Shown in pieces: positions 53,165 to 60,769 of a DNA stretch of 64,000 nucleotides. Under the pieces are notes generated by a model. It saw only the letters and a list, made by a program, of their open reading frames with translations. It was not told the DNA's origin and made no database searches. Position 1 is the stretch's first letter. Every line of letters starts with the position of its first letter. A program made the position numbers and the translations under genes. Source of the stretch: JAGQZY01 sp964588335 (GTDB lineage Bacteria > Bdellovibrionota > Bdellovibrionia > Bdellovibrionales > JAGQZY01); assembly GCA_964588335.1 (NCBI GenBank), contig CAZPOV010000005.1, forward strand, positions 130,331 to 194,330. The letters are read 5' to 3'.

Positions 53165-55106
53165 TCTTATCGTCAACTCTCATATTATGGTATTTTTTAA
53201 AGTAAGCTTCAAAAACCTCTTTGGCAATAGGCACAGCTGCTGCCGAGGTGCACGAGTGCTCCGTCAAAACGGCTATTGTAATTTGCGGCTCACCTTCCAC
53301 GGATCCATAACCGGCAAACCAACCATTGTGCTTTTCCTGTTTTCTGCGCTTGGGGCAAGGTTTGTAAATTTGATCGGCTGAAAACCTTCGGACCTGTGCG
53401 GTCCCAGTTTTGCCGGCAACACTGAAAGGTTTTTTAAACTGAGTTCGGCGAGCTGTGCCTTGTCGGCCGTTGACCACTCTCCACAGACCTTCTTTGACAA
53501 CCTTAAAATGTTCCTTATCGACAAAGTATTCGGCGTCGGTGTCCTCTGAAAGATTGCGCTCGAGGATGGGTGTAAAAGACTTTTGTTCAAATTCCCAATC
53601 CGGATCGACAGGGGCTTCCATTTTTTTGATAATCTGAGGCTTGTAAACAGCTCCATCCAAAGCGATGGCCGAGTAGGCCTGGGCGAGTTGGATGGTGGTG
53701 ACTAAAACGTGACCTTGGCCGATGGCGGTGTTCAAACTTTCGCCATCTTGCCAGGGTTCACCCCAACGTTTTTTCTTCCAGGCACTGGTTGGAACGTGGC
53801 CTTTGACTTCACCGCGAATTGGGATCCCTGTGGTTTGTCCCAGTCCCAAAGCATTGGCATATTTCGACATTTTGTCTGGTCCCAGCTCAAGACCCAGCTT
53901 GTAGAAAAACACGTTACTGGAACGCTCCAGCGCTTCGCGGACTTCAATGTATCCTTGTCCGGTTTGGGTGTGATCATGCCAGACCCGGCGTCCAAGACGA
54001 TAAGTGGCCGGCGCGTGGACGTGTTCATTGGCTTTAATAGCTTTTTCTTGCAACCCTGCCAAAGCGACGATGGGTTTGAAGGTTGAGCCAGGAGCATAGT
54101 GGTCCTGAATGGCTTTGTTACGCAAGGGACGGTCCGAGTTGTTGACCCACTTGCGCCAAACTTCAGGACTTAATCGTTTGGAAAATTCGTTGGGATCGAA
54201 ACTGGGATAGCTCACCCAAGCCAGAATCTCTCCCTTGGGAGTCATCGCAATCAATGAGCCGACACGGTCAAATTTCTGAAAGGCTTCGGAGGCTTTCTGC
54301 TGAAGTTCGATGTCCAAAGTTGTAAAAATATCGGAACCAGGGGTCGGAGGCGTGTTTTTTAAAATTTCACCAATAGCACTCATTCGTTGCTGGGTGCGCT
54401 CTTGTCCTTTGGCATCGACAATCACAAAGGACTGACCTTTCATACCTCGTAAATTGATATCAAAGGCCTCTTCTAACCCCTTCTTGCCAACAATGTCTTT
54501 TTGCTTAAATTTAATCTTGTTGTCATAAAGCTTATTCAGTCTGGGAATTTCCTTTTTCGAAATTTCACGGACATAACCCAGAGTATGGGCCACTTCCCCG
54601 GCATAGGGATAATGGCGCAGAATAAATTCTTGGGCGTCCAAGCCCGAGTGGTCAAGTTTGATGAGTTCGACTTTAAAAAGTTCATCGCGGGTCAGGTGGC
54701 GCTTGATATCGACAGGGAAGAAGGGGCCATTCTGCCGTTTCGACTTTTTCACCCGGTCAACGATATCTTTTGGCTCCATTTCAAGGGCGGGAGCCAGGTC
54801 TTTTGCTAAATTTTCTAGGTTGTCGGTGTACTGAGGCGTGATCACAGCCTTATAGGCTGGAAGGTTTTCCACCAAAACTTTGCCATCACGATCGTAGATT
54901 CGACCTCTGGGAGCATAAACATCTGAGGATTTTAACAGGTTTTTATTCGAGAACTCTCTAAATTCTTCGCCGTGGATGATCTGTAGGTACCAGAGTCTGC
55001 TGATCAGAATCATCACGAAAATCAGCATAAAAGCTTTGGCCGCTTTAAAATTAAAATCGAAGTCGAAGTGACCGGAATCGTCTGAGGGCTGAAAAAACTT
55101 TGTCAT
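53145..55106 (-). CDS. mrdA: Penicillin-binding protein 2 (transpeptidase)
   Basis: A 653-residue class B PBP: N-terminal TM (~25-45), pedestal domain, and transpeptidase domain (~270-630) with SxxK motif GSTFKPI, SxN motif SSNVFFYKLG and KTG motif VAGKTGTAQV. The PRGRIYDRDGKVL stretch follows the anchor as in PBP2. It crosslinks peptidoglycan during elongation with RodA and MreBCD. GTG/ATG context: ATG 55106 overlaps the mreD stop by one base. The 20-residue C-terminal extension is short and charged. Confidence 0.95.
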   Translation of the reverse strand: MTKFFQPSDDSGHFDFDFNFKAAKAFMLIFVMILISRLWYLQIIHGEEFREFSNKNLLKSSDVYAPRGRIYDRDGKVLVENLPAYKAVITPQYTDNLENLAKDLAPALEMEPKDIVDRVKKSKRQNGPFFPVDIKRHLTRDELFKVELIKLDHSGLDAQEFILRHYPYAGEVAHTLGYVREISKKEIPRLNKLYDNKIKFKQKDIVGKKGLEEAFDINLRGMKGQSFVIVDAKGQERTQQRMSAIGEILKNTPPTPGSDIFTTLDIELQQKASEAFQKFDRVGSLIAMTPKGEILAWVSYPSFDPNEFSKRLSPEVWRKWVNNSDRPLRNKAIQDHYAPGSTFKPIVALAGLQEKAIKANEHVHAPATYRLGRRVWHDHTQTGQGYIEVREALERSSNVFFYKLGLELGPDKMSKYANALGLGQTTGIPIRGEVKGHVPTSAWKKKRWGEPWQDGESLNTAIGQGHVLVTTIQLAQAYSAIALDGAVYKPQIIKKMEAPVDPDWEFEQKSFTPILERNLSEDTDAEYFVDKEHFKVVKEGLWRVVNGRQGTARRTQFKKPFSVAGKTGTAQVRRFSADQIYKPCPKRRKQEKHNGWFAGYGSVEGEPQITIAVLTEHSCTSAAAVPIAKEVFEAYFKKYHNMRVDDKNAKPKS

Positions 55107-55618
55107 TATATGCGCAAATTCTCCAATGTATCGATTCTTTCATATTCAATTCTTTGAGTCACCATGTCCAAAGCTATAATTATCAATGGGGCGACGACAA
55201 GGGTGGCCAAAGAGCTTCCCAGCCAACTGAGTGCGGGCGGCCAATCCCACTGTCCCCAGTACAGTTCACGCAACCAGTGCATGGACTGAAAAATAAAGAA
55301 CCCACCAGCAGCCCCCAAAGCGATATGAATGGGTTTGGTGTGGAATCTCTCCCGAATAAAATAAAAAGCAAGGGTCATCAGATTCATTTGGATCAGCATG
55401 GGCGCCCACGCCACAGTTGAAAAGGCGGCGACCACGAAAAGATGCGGGATATTAATCCATAAACAAAACAACAAGCTTTTGCGGAAAGAGTAAAAAGTGA
55501 GAACGATGAACCAAATGGCAGGTAATGGGATCGGGAAGAAATAGAGACTGCCCTGGAGTCCCGAGAGCAGAAAACTCACGCTCAAATAGGCAATCGCTGA
55601 CCATATCGACTTTTTCAT
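55106..55618 (-). CDS. mreD: Rod-shape-determining protein MreD
   Basis: A 170-residue membrane protein with five to six hydrophobic helices and no other motif; the assignment rests on size, topology and its place between mreC and mrdA, where MreD is expected. LQGSLYFFPIPLPAIWFIVLTFYSFRKSLLFCLWINI resembles the MreD core (P..LL...Y...R....G...G). It overlaps mreC by 4 bp and mrdA by 1 bp. No mreB is in the window. Confidence 0.82.
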   Translation of the reverse strand: MKKSIWSAIAYLSVSFLLSGLQGSLYFFPIPLPAIWFIVLTFYSFRKSLLFCLWINIPHLFVVAAFSTVAWAPMLIQMNLMTLAFYFIRERFHTKPIHIALGAAGGFFIFQSMHWLRELYWGQWDWPPALSWLGSSLATLVVAPLIIIALDMVTQRIEYERIDTLENLRI

Positions 55619-56448
55619 CTTTTTGCCTGTTTATGGCTCGGCTTTTTTTCAACGATAACCAGGACTTCTTCGACATGATCAATTTTTACCGCCGGCTTGA
55701 TTGTGGCTTGGTAGCTGACCGCCGTCGGGCTTGGGTTAACCTCGACCACTTCACCAATTGTGAAGCCCTTTGGGAAATAGCCTTGGCTTCCACTGGTGAC
55801 AACCAAATCACCGGGTTGAGCGTCCAGCTTTCGCATCATGTATTTAAGCTGATAAAACTGGTTGGTTGCTCCAGAGACAATTCCGCGGGCCCGCGTGCGT
55901 TGCACCAAAGCATCGATGCTAGCATGTTGATTGGCCAAGGGGAGAACCCGAGAGCTGCCGGGTTCAACTTCGATCACATAGCCAATCACTCCGGCCGCGG
56001 CGATCACTCCTTGCAGTCGTTCAACCCCATCGTCGCTTCCCTTATCAATCGTGAAAGAGCGTTGGTTCGATAAGATATCTTTTGCAATCACTCGGGCTGC
56101 TAGAGTTTTCCTTGGCAGCTCTTTTTGAAATTTAAAGAGTTCACGAAGGCGAATATTTTCTGTTCGATACTCTTCGAGCAATTGAATCTGCGAAGCCATT
56201 TTGGCATTTTCTATGGTCAGAGCACGATTATCGATGTTGGTGTCCACCAAGTAAAAGTAAGTGTTGAGGCTGTCTTGGATTTTATGGGTGAATTGGTCAT
56301 AGGTGCTTTGAACCCAGTGAGCCGGCTTTTGCAGTGGCGTGCCTTGAGCGGTGCTAAAAGCCCCCTTTTGCAGTGCATAAAATATCAGTGCGGGAACAAA
56401 GATAAGAAAAAAAGATACCGTCTGTTTCCAATTCCACGAATTCCCCAT
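55615..56448 (-). CDS. mreC: Rod-shape-determining protein MreC
   Basis: A 277-residue bitopic protein: N-terminal TM (~10-27), periplasmic coiled coil (~60-110; IENAKMASQIQLLEEYRTENIRLRELFKFQ), then the double beta-barrel (ARVIAKDILSNQRSFTIDKGSDDGVERLQGVIAAAGVIGYVIEVEPGSSRVLPLANQHASI), with the GSQGYFPKGFTIGEVVEV segment near the end. MreC activates PBP2-RodA. Start ATG 56448 was chosen because it places the TM at the N-terminus; the open frame continues 96 codons upstream over the divergent ppiD-like gene and is not used. No Shine-Dalgarno is seen. Confidence 0.92.
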   Translation of the reverse strand: MGNSWNWKQTVSFFLIFVPALIFYALQKGAFSTAQGTPLQKPAHWVQSTYDQFTHKIQDSLNTYFYLVDTNIDNRALTIENAKMASQIQLLEEYRTENIRLRELFKFQKELPRKTLAARVIAKDILSNQRSFTIDKGSDDGVERLQGVIAAAGVIGYVIEVEPGSSRVLPLANQHASIDALVQRTRARGIVSGATNQFYQLKYMMRKLDAQPGDLVVTSGSQGYFPKGFTIGEVVEVNPSPTAVSYQATIKPAVKIDHVEEVLVIVEKKPSHKQAKR

Positions 56449-56554
56449 ATATTGAGAGGTATCAAATAGTGCCGAGAATTCCAATTGGAAAAAGCACCTG
56501 GGCAAGGTATGTTGTTTTCTTGTCCAAAAATCCATCGCATCTCTGGAGGTCAAT

Positions 56555-58027
56555 GTGTTTGAGGGAGTGACGAAACGTCGAAAAAACCCGATTATTAATA
56601 TCTTTGGTTGGACCCTTTTAATTATTGTTTGTGTGGTCTTTGTGTTTATTGGGTTTTCTCCAAACTCGAATTTTCTGGGTCGGGGTGGAGCCGCGGCGCA
56701 GGTCAATGGTGATGCCATCAGCCTGCGTGAGTTCAAGGAGCTTTTGGATCGATTGGACAGCAGTCAACAGGCTGGTACCAGCCAAGAGGCGCGCCAGAAA
56801 ATGCAAGCCAACGCGATTGATATTCTTGTCAAAAGGTCTTTGATCGTTCAAGAGGCTGAAAAGCTCAATATTCATGTATCGGATTACGAAGTGGCGCAAG
56901 AGTTGAAGAGCATTGAAGCCTTTTATGAGGACGATGTTTTCAGTCGATATCGCTACAAAAAGTATCTGCAGCAGGCCCGAATGTCAGAGGGAGAGTTTGA
57001 AGATCGAATCCGACGGGATCTAATTATTCGCAAAATGAGTGAATTGATTGGTTTTGCAGCAAAAGACCTGGATATGATGGATCAATTTGACGAAAAAATT
57101 GATCAAGCACAGGTGAACGTAGGCTACGTGAAGCTGTCACCGGCAACCATTGGAAAGGTGAAGATGAGTCCTTCAGCTTGGGCCTCTAAACATGAAGGTG
57201 AAATCAAGGACTATTACCAAAATCATAAATCGGAGTTCACGATCCCAGAGCAGGTGAAAGCGCGTCACATTTTGGTTAAGGCCAAGGATCAATCCAAAGA
57301 CAGCATGGATAAAGCCAAGGCCAAGATGGTGGAAATCGCCTCAAAAACCAATGTCGACAACTTTGCGAAAATGGCAAAGAAGCACTCGGACGATCCCGGT
57401 TCAAAAGCCAAAGGCGGCGACCTTGGATTTTTTCCGCGTGGCCGAATGGTCCCAGAATTTGAAAAGGCCGCTTTTTCGACTAAAAAAGGCAAGATCACCG
57501 AGCCTGTTGAAACCCAGTACGGGTATCACATTATATTAGTCGAGGACAAAAAAGAGGAGCGTGAGGAAAGCTTTGAAGAAGTAAAAACTCAGATAGCGAC
57601 TCAGTTAATGCAAGATAACGCTTATGAGTCCTCGTTGGATGAGGTTAAAAACCTTTTAAAAGAGGATAAAACGGGTGAGCTTGAGGATTACCTCGACAAT
57701 AAAGGTCTTCGTTGGACCACTACAGGCTTTTTTGGAATCACCAAAGAGACCATTCCAGGGATTGGCTCCAACAAAGACTTTTTAGATGTGGCTTTAACTT
57801 TAAGCCCAGAGAAAGAATACGGTGATCGTTTGGTCTATCAGGGCGAGAGTGCTTATTTGCTAAAATACAAAGGCGCTAAGCTCAGTCCGAGCACGCAGCA
57901 GAATCCTCAGATGGACTTTTTTAAACAGTTAATGAAACAGCAAAAAATGAATGTGCTGGTGCAAAACTGGACAGAGTCTTTGAAAGAGAAAGCCTCTGTT
58001 AAAGTGAATCCCGAACTTCTACGCTAA
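56555..58027 (+). CDS. Membrane-anchored periplasmic peptidyl-prolyl isomerase (PpiD/SurA-like)
   Basis: A 490-residue chaperone: cytoplasmic stub, one TM (~15-37), SurA-N-like helical domain (~45-200; VNGDAISLREFKELLDRL..NAIDILVKRSLIVQEAEKL), a parvulin PPIC domain (~225-330; ARHILVKAKD..FAKMAKKHSDDPGSKAKGGDLGFFPRGRMVPEFEKAAFSTKKGKITEPVETQYGYHIILV) and a helical C-terminus. Anchoring plus one parvulin domain matches PpiD more than soluble SurA. It assists folding of exported proteins. GTG 56555 follows GGAGGT by 5 nt. Divergent from mreC. A weak stem with T8 follows (58034-58073). Confidence 0.88.
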   Translation: MFEGVTKRRKNPIINIFGWTLLIIVCVVFVFIGFSPNSNFLGRGGAAAQVNGDAISLREFKELLDRLDSSQQAGTSQEARQKMQANAIDILVKRSLIVQEAEKLNIHVSDYEVAQELKSIEAFYEDDVFSRYRYKKYLQQARMSEGEFEDRIRRDLIIRKMSELIGFAAKDLDMMDQFDEKIDQAQVNVGYVKLSPATIGKVKMSPSAWASKHEGEIKDYYQNHKSEFTIPEQVKARHILVKAKDQSKDSMDKAKAKMVEIASKTNVDNFAKMAKKHSDDPGSKAKGGDLGFFPRGRMVPEFEKAAFSTKKGKITEPVETQYGYHIILVEDKKEEREESFEEVKTQIATQLMQDNAYESSLDEVKNLLKEDKTGELEDYLDNKGLRWTTTGFFGITKETIPGIGSNKDFLDVALTLSPEKEYGDRLVYQGESAYLLKYKGAKLSPSTQQNPQMDFFKQLMKQQKMNVLVQNWTESLKEKASVKVNPELLR

Positions 58028-58075
58028 ACCTTTTTAAGAGACTTTTCTCTTAACTAGAATCAAGATTTTTTTTCG

Positions 58076-58098
58076 CTTTGTCTCATACTGAGGCAAAG
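58076..58098 (+). promoter_or_regulatory. Candidate operator dyad, copy 2
   Basis: Near-perfect palindrome with 10-bp arms (one mismatch) around TAC. Its core TTTGTCTCA-N3-TGAGGCA (58077-58095) matches the site at 21246-21264 at all 16 non-spacer bases, in the same orientation relative to the gene. The core ends 77 nt before GTG 58173 and lies upstream of the promoter at 58141, which fits an activator position near -85. Confidence 0.6.
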
Positions 58099-58140
58099 CA
58101 TTTCGAGTTGAAAAATCTTTTTTTTTTCATGTTTTTGTCT

Positions 58141-58166
58141 TAATTTTTAGATCCAAAGTCCGATAG
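58141..58166 (+). promoter_or_regulatory. Sigma-28 (FliA)-like promoter of the subtilase-PilZ gene
   Basis: TAATTTTT (58141-58148), 10-nt spacer, TCCGATAG (58159-58166). GTG 58173 is 7 nt after the -10, at the predicted transcription start; no Shine-Dalgarno is present. Confidence 0.6.
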
Positions 58167-58172
58167 ACTTTT

Positions 58173-60026
58173 GTGGGGCATTTAAGACCGTTTTTACTTA
58201 TTGTAGCCGTTTTGTTTTCACCGCTTGTCTGGGCGCAGAATTACGTTCCTGGAGAGGTGATTGTTAAACTTAAGGATCAATCCCAAGCCCAAGTTGGCAA
58301 AGCGTCAACCAAGGCTGCCATGTCAAAAATTGCCAATGAAAATGGACTGCAACTAAAGCGCTCTTGGAAGCGTTTCAATATGCATAGTTTCAAAGTCGGC
58401 AAAGGCAAAAGCGTTGAGCAAGTGGTCAATGATCTCCACTTTGATGACAACGTAGAATACGCCGAACCTAACTATATATTTAATAAACAAAGTGCTGGTA
58501 TCGAAGGTCAGCCAATGAGCTTTTCTGAAATGGAAGCCCAGGCTGCAAATAGCGGATACAGCGGCAGTGGTTTTGGACAGACCTCGGCCAATATTGATGC
58601 CGAACAGGCGTGGACAATCCTAAGCAATCTACCGCAAAAGCCAGTGGTGGCAGTGATCGATTCTGGGGTTGATTATAATCACTATGTCTTTGTCGAGAGT
58701 GGCGCGATCTGGGAGAACGAAGACGAGATTCCAGGAAACAATATTGATGATGATGGCAACGGTTATATTGACGATGTCCGCGGTTGGAACTTTGTTTCAA
58801 ATAGCAATGATCCTATGGACGATGACAACCATGGAACCCATGTCGCCGGTATTGTGTTAGGTATGACTCAAGACATTTTAGCGTCGTCGCTGAATGAGTC
58901 GATCATTAAAATCATGCCTTTGAAGTTTCTTGATAACCAAGGTGTGGGAACCACTTCCGATGCTCTTGAAGCCATTAATTACGCTATTAACAACGGCGCT
59001 AACGTTTTAAATAATTCTTGGGGTGGCGGCTCTTACAGCCAAGCTCTGCAAGATGTGATTGTGCAAGCTTACAACGGTGGGCATTCGTTTATCGCGGCGG
59101 CCGGGAACTCAGCCAACGATAACGACTCCAGTCCTGTTTATCCGGCCAACTATGATGTTCCGAATGTTGTGTCGATCGCAGCCACCAGCTCCAGTGATGG
59201 TCTGGCCAGTTTTTCTAACTTTGGAGCTAGCTCGGTTCACGTCGCCAGTCCCGGTATTTCAATTTTGAGCACATTACCCAACGATTCTTTCGGTTATTCT
59301 TCGGGAACCAGTATGGCCGCCCCATTTGCGGCTGGTCTGGCGGCTTTGATGATTCGTGAAAAAGGCGAAATCAACGGCTATCAGGTTAAGGGTGTCCTTT
59401 ATGAATACTCGCAATTGATTGGGGGACTTGCAGGAAAAGTCGCCAGCCAATCAAGAATCAATGCATTTGATGCCATTGATTTTGTGCAAAACAATGATAT
59501 CGACAACTATCAACCGGAATACTCTCCGGTTTCAAGAAGTGTGGCCTCCGGAGCCGCTGCCGCCGGTGGAGGCTGTGGACTTATAGGTGGAGCGTCGCAA
59601 GGACGAACCGGTCCTCCTTCGGGTGGTAAAGTTCTACTTTTCCTTGGACTTCTTTTTGCGCCGGTGATTTTGATGAATATTCTGCGCATTCGAAAGCAGA
59701 AGATGATCGAAAGTCGTCGTCAGTTTCCTCGCTACAAAATGGATTCAGAAGTGCGCATCAATGTGGGTGGCAAACAGCTTGTCGGTAACATGAGTTCGAT
59801 TTCTCTCGGTGGTGCCCGAATCGATACCGATGCTCTACTCGAAAAAGGTGGAGTGGTGACTCTGAATATAGCCAGCCCTGAGGGCGATCAACAGGTCGAA
59901 GTTCAAGGGCGAATCGTTTGGAGTGAAGAGAAAAAGGCCTACGGGGTTCAGTTCTGTGAAACTGGAGATGATGCCGCCGAAGCCATTGGACTCTGGACCA
60001 AAAAACTATCCAAAAATAAGGCCTAG
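58173..60026 (+). CDS. Transmembrane subtilisin protease with cytoplasmic PilZ domain
   Basis: A 617-residue protein: signal peptide (cleavage ~21, VWA-QN), I9-like propeptide (~24-104), S8 catalytic domain (~140-440) with Asp163 (VIDSGV), His220 (NHGTHVAG), Asn312 (AAGNS) and Ser380 (GTSMAAP), and a calcium-type DDDGNG loop. Then come a Gly/Cys-rich stretch (GGGCGLIGG), a TM helix (~486-503), a basic RIRKQK stop and a C-terminal PilZ domain (~512-600). PilZ features: RxxxR at 516-520 (RQFPR) and SxSxxG at 542-547 (usual D/N replaced by Ser). Topology puts the protease outside the inner membrane and the cyclic-di-GMP-binding fold in the cytoplasm. The Gly-Cys motif plus TM also resembles a MYXO-CTERM-like signal, but signals of that kind are terminal. 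GTG 58173 is the only start giving a signal peptide. Confidence 0.85.
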   Translation: MGHLRPFLLIVAVLFSPLVWAQNYVPGEVIVKLKDQSQAQVGKASTKAAMSKIANENGLQLKRSWKRFNMHSFKVGKGKSVEQVVNDLHFDDNVEYAEPNYIFNKQSAGIEGQPMSFSEMEAQAANSGYSGSGFGQTSANIDAEQAWTILSNLPQKPVVAVIDSGVDYNHYVFVESGAIWENEDEIPGNNIDDDGNGYIDDVRGWNFVSNSNDPMDDDNHGTHVAGIVLGMTQDILASSLNESIIKIMPLKFLDNQGVGTTSDALEAINYAINNGANVLNNSWGGGSYSQALQDVIVQAYNGGHSFIAAAGNSANDNDSSPVYPANYDVPNVVSIAATSSSDGLASFSNFGASSVHVASPGISILSTLPNDSFGYSSGTSMAAPFAAGLAALMIREKGEINGYQVKGVLYEYSQLIGGLAGKVASQSRINAFDAIDFVQNNDIDNYQPEYSPVSRSVASGAAAAGGGCGLIGGASQGRTGPPSGGKVLLFLGLLFAPVILMNILRIRKQKMIESRRQFPRYKMDSEVRINVGGKQLVGNMSSISLGGARIDTDALLEKGGVVTLNIASPEGDQQVEVQGRIVWSEEKKAYGVQFCETGDDAAEAIGLWTKKLSKNKA

Positions 60027-60088
60027 CGCAGGCTAGGACTGGACAACCCCAGAGGGCGTGATATTCTGCGGTCTTCTGGAGGTTTCCC

Positions 60089-60679
60089 ATGCAGTCAATC
60101 CTGACCTTTTCACTCATTGTTTTTGCAAGCGTCGCTTTTGGAAAGAGCCAGTCCTGCACCTACGAATTTGATGTTGAAAACTCGAAAATTGAAGGCACAG
60201 GTTACAAGTTTACTGAAAAGACGGGAGTCACTGCCAGTTTTCCAGGTTTTGAGCTCAGTAAACAAAGCAAGGCAGACTCTCCGAAAGCGCTATTAGACGG
60301 ACTTGTGGTCACAGTCAACTTGGTCACCATCGACTCCGGAAATGCCCTGCGTGATAAAAACATGCGTGAGACGCTGTTGACTGGAATCTTGGGAGATTCG
60401 GTGGCGACAGTGACTGTTAAAAAAGTCACCGACAAAACCATTGAGACGGAATTTAAGCTGAATGAAAAAACTCAAAAAATTGATTTTCAATACAGTTTGA
60501 AAGATTCAATCATGAAAGCCAAGGGCTCCTTTGACGTGATGAAGTTTGCCATGGGTGAGCAAGTCGCGGCCTTAAAAAAGCGCTGCGGTTCATTGCACAC
60601 CGGGTCTGATGGAAAGTCTGTCACCTGGACCGATTTTGATTTGGCCGTGACCGCCATGGTTAAAAAGAACTGTCAGTAA
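60089..60679 (+). CDS. YceI-like periplasmic protein
   Basis: A 196-residue exported protein: signal peptide (cleavage ~18, AFG-KS) and a YceI-type lipocalin-like beta barrel. Family marks: YEFDVENSKIEGTGYKFTEKTGVTASF near the start and the VTIDSGNALRDKNMRETLL block (YceI: D..N..RD.H.R). Members bind isoprenoid or fatty lipids; the ligand here is unknown. Two extra cysteines near the ends may form a disulphide. GGAGG 6 nt before ATG. Separated from the subtilase by 62 bp with a CCTAGC/GCTAGG hairpin over the stop but no T run, so co-transcription is possible. Confidence 0.75.
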   Translation: MQSILTFSLIVFASVAFGKSQSCTYEFDVENSKIEGTGYKFTEKTGVTASFPGFELSKQSKADSPKALLDGLVVTVNLVTIDSGNALRDKNMRETLLTGILGDSVATVTVKKVTDKTIETEFKLNEKTQKIDFQYSLKDSIMKAKGSFDVMKFAMGEQVAALKKRCGSLHTGSDGKSVTWTDFDLAVTAMVKKNCQ

Positions 60680-60769
60680 GCAGCGCTAATAATAATCCCT
60701 CGTATTTAAATATTTATGTTATTCCTGTGTCGGGCTCAGTGCCAGTCGGCAGTGAAGGTGGAGTGAGTT

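Noticed and set aside
56449..56736. N-terminal 96-codon extension of mreC
   Set aside because: It runs antisense through the PpiD-like gene and would move the MreC membrane anchor away from the N-terminus.
60022..60037. Terminator after the subtilase-PilZ gene (CCTAGC/GCTAGG hairpin)
   Set aside because: Six-bp stem overlapping the stop codon with no T run.
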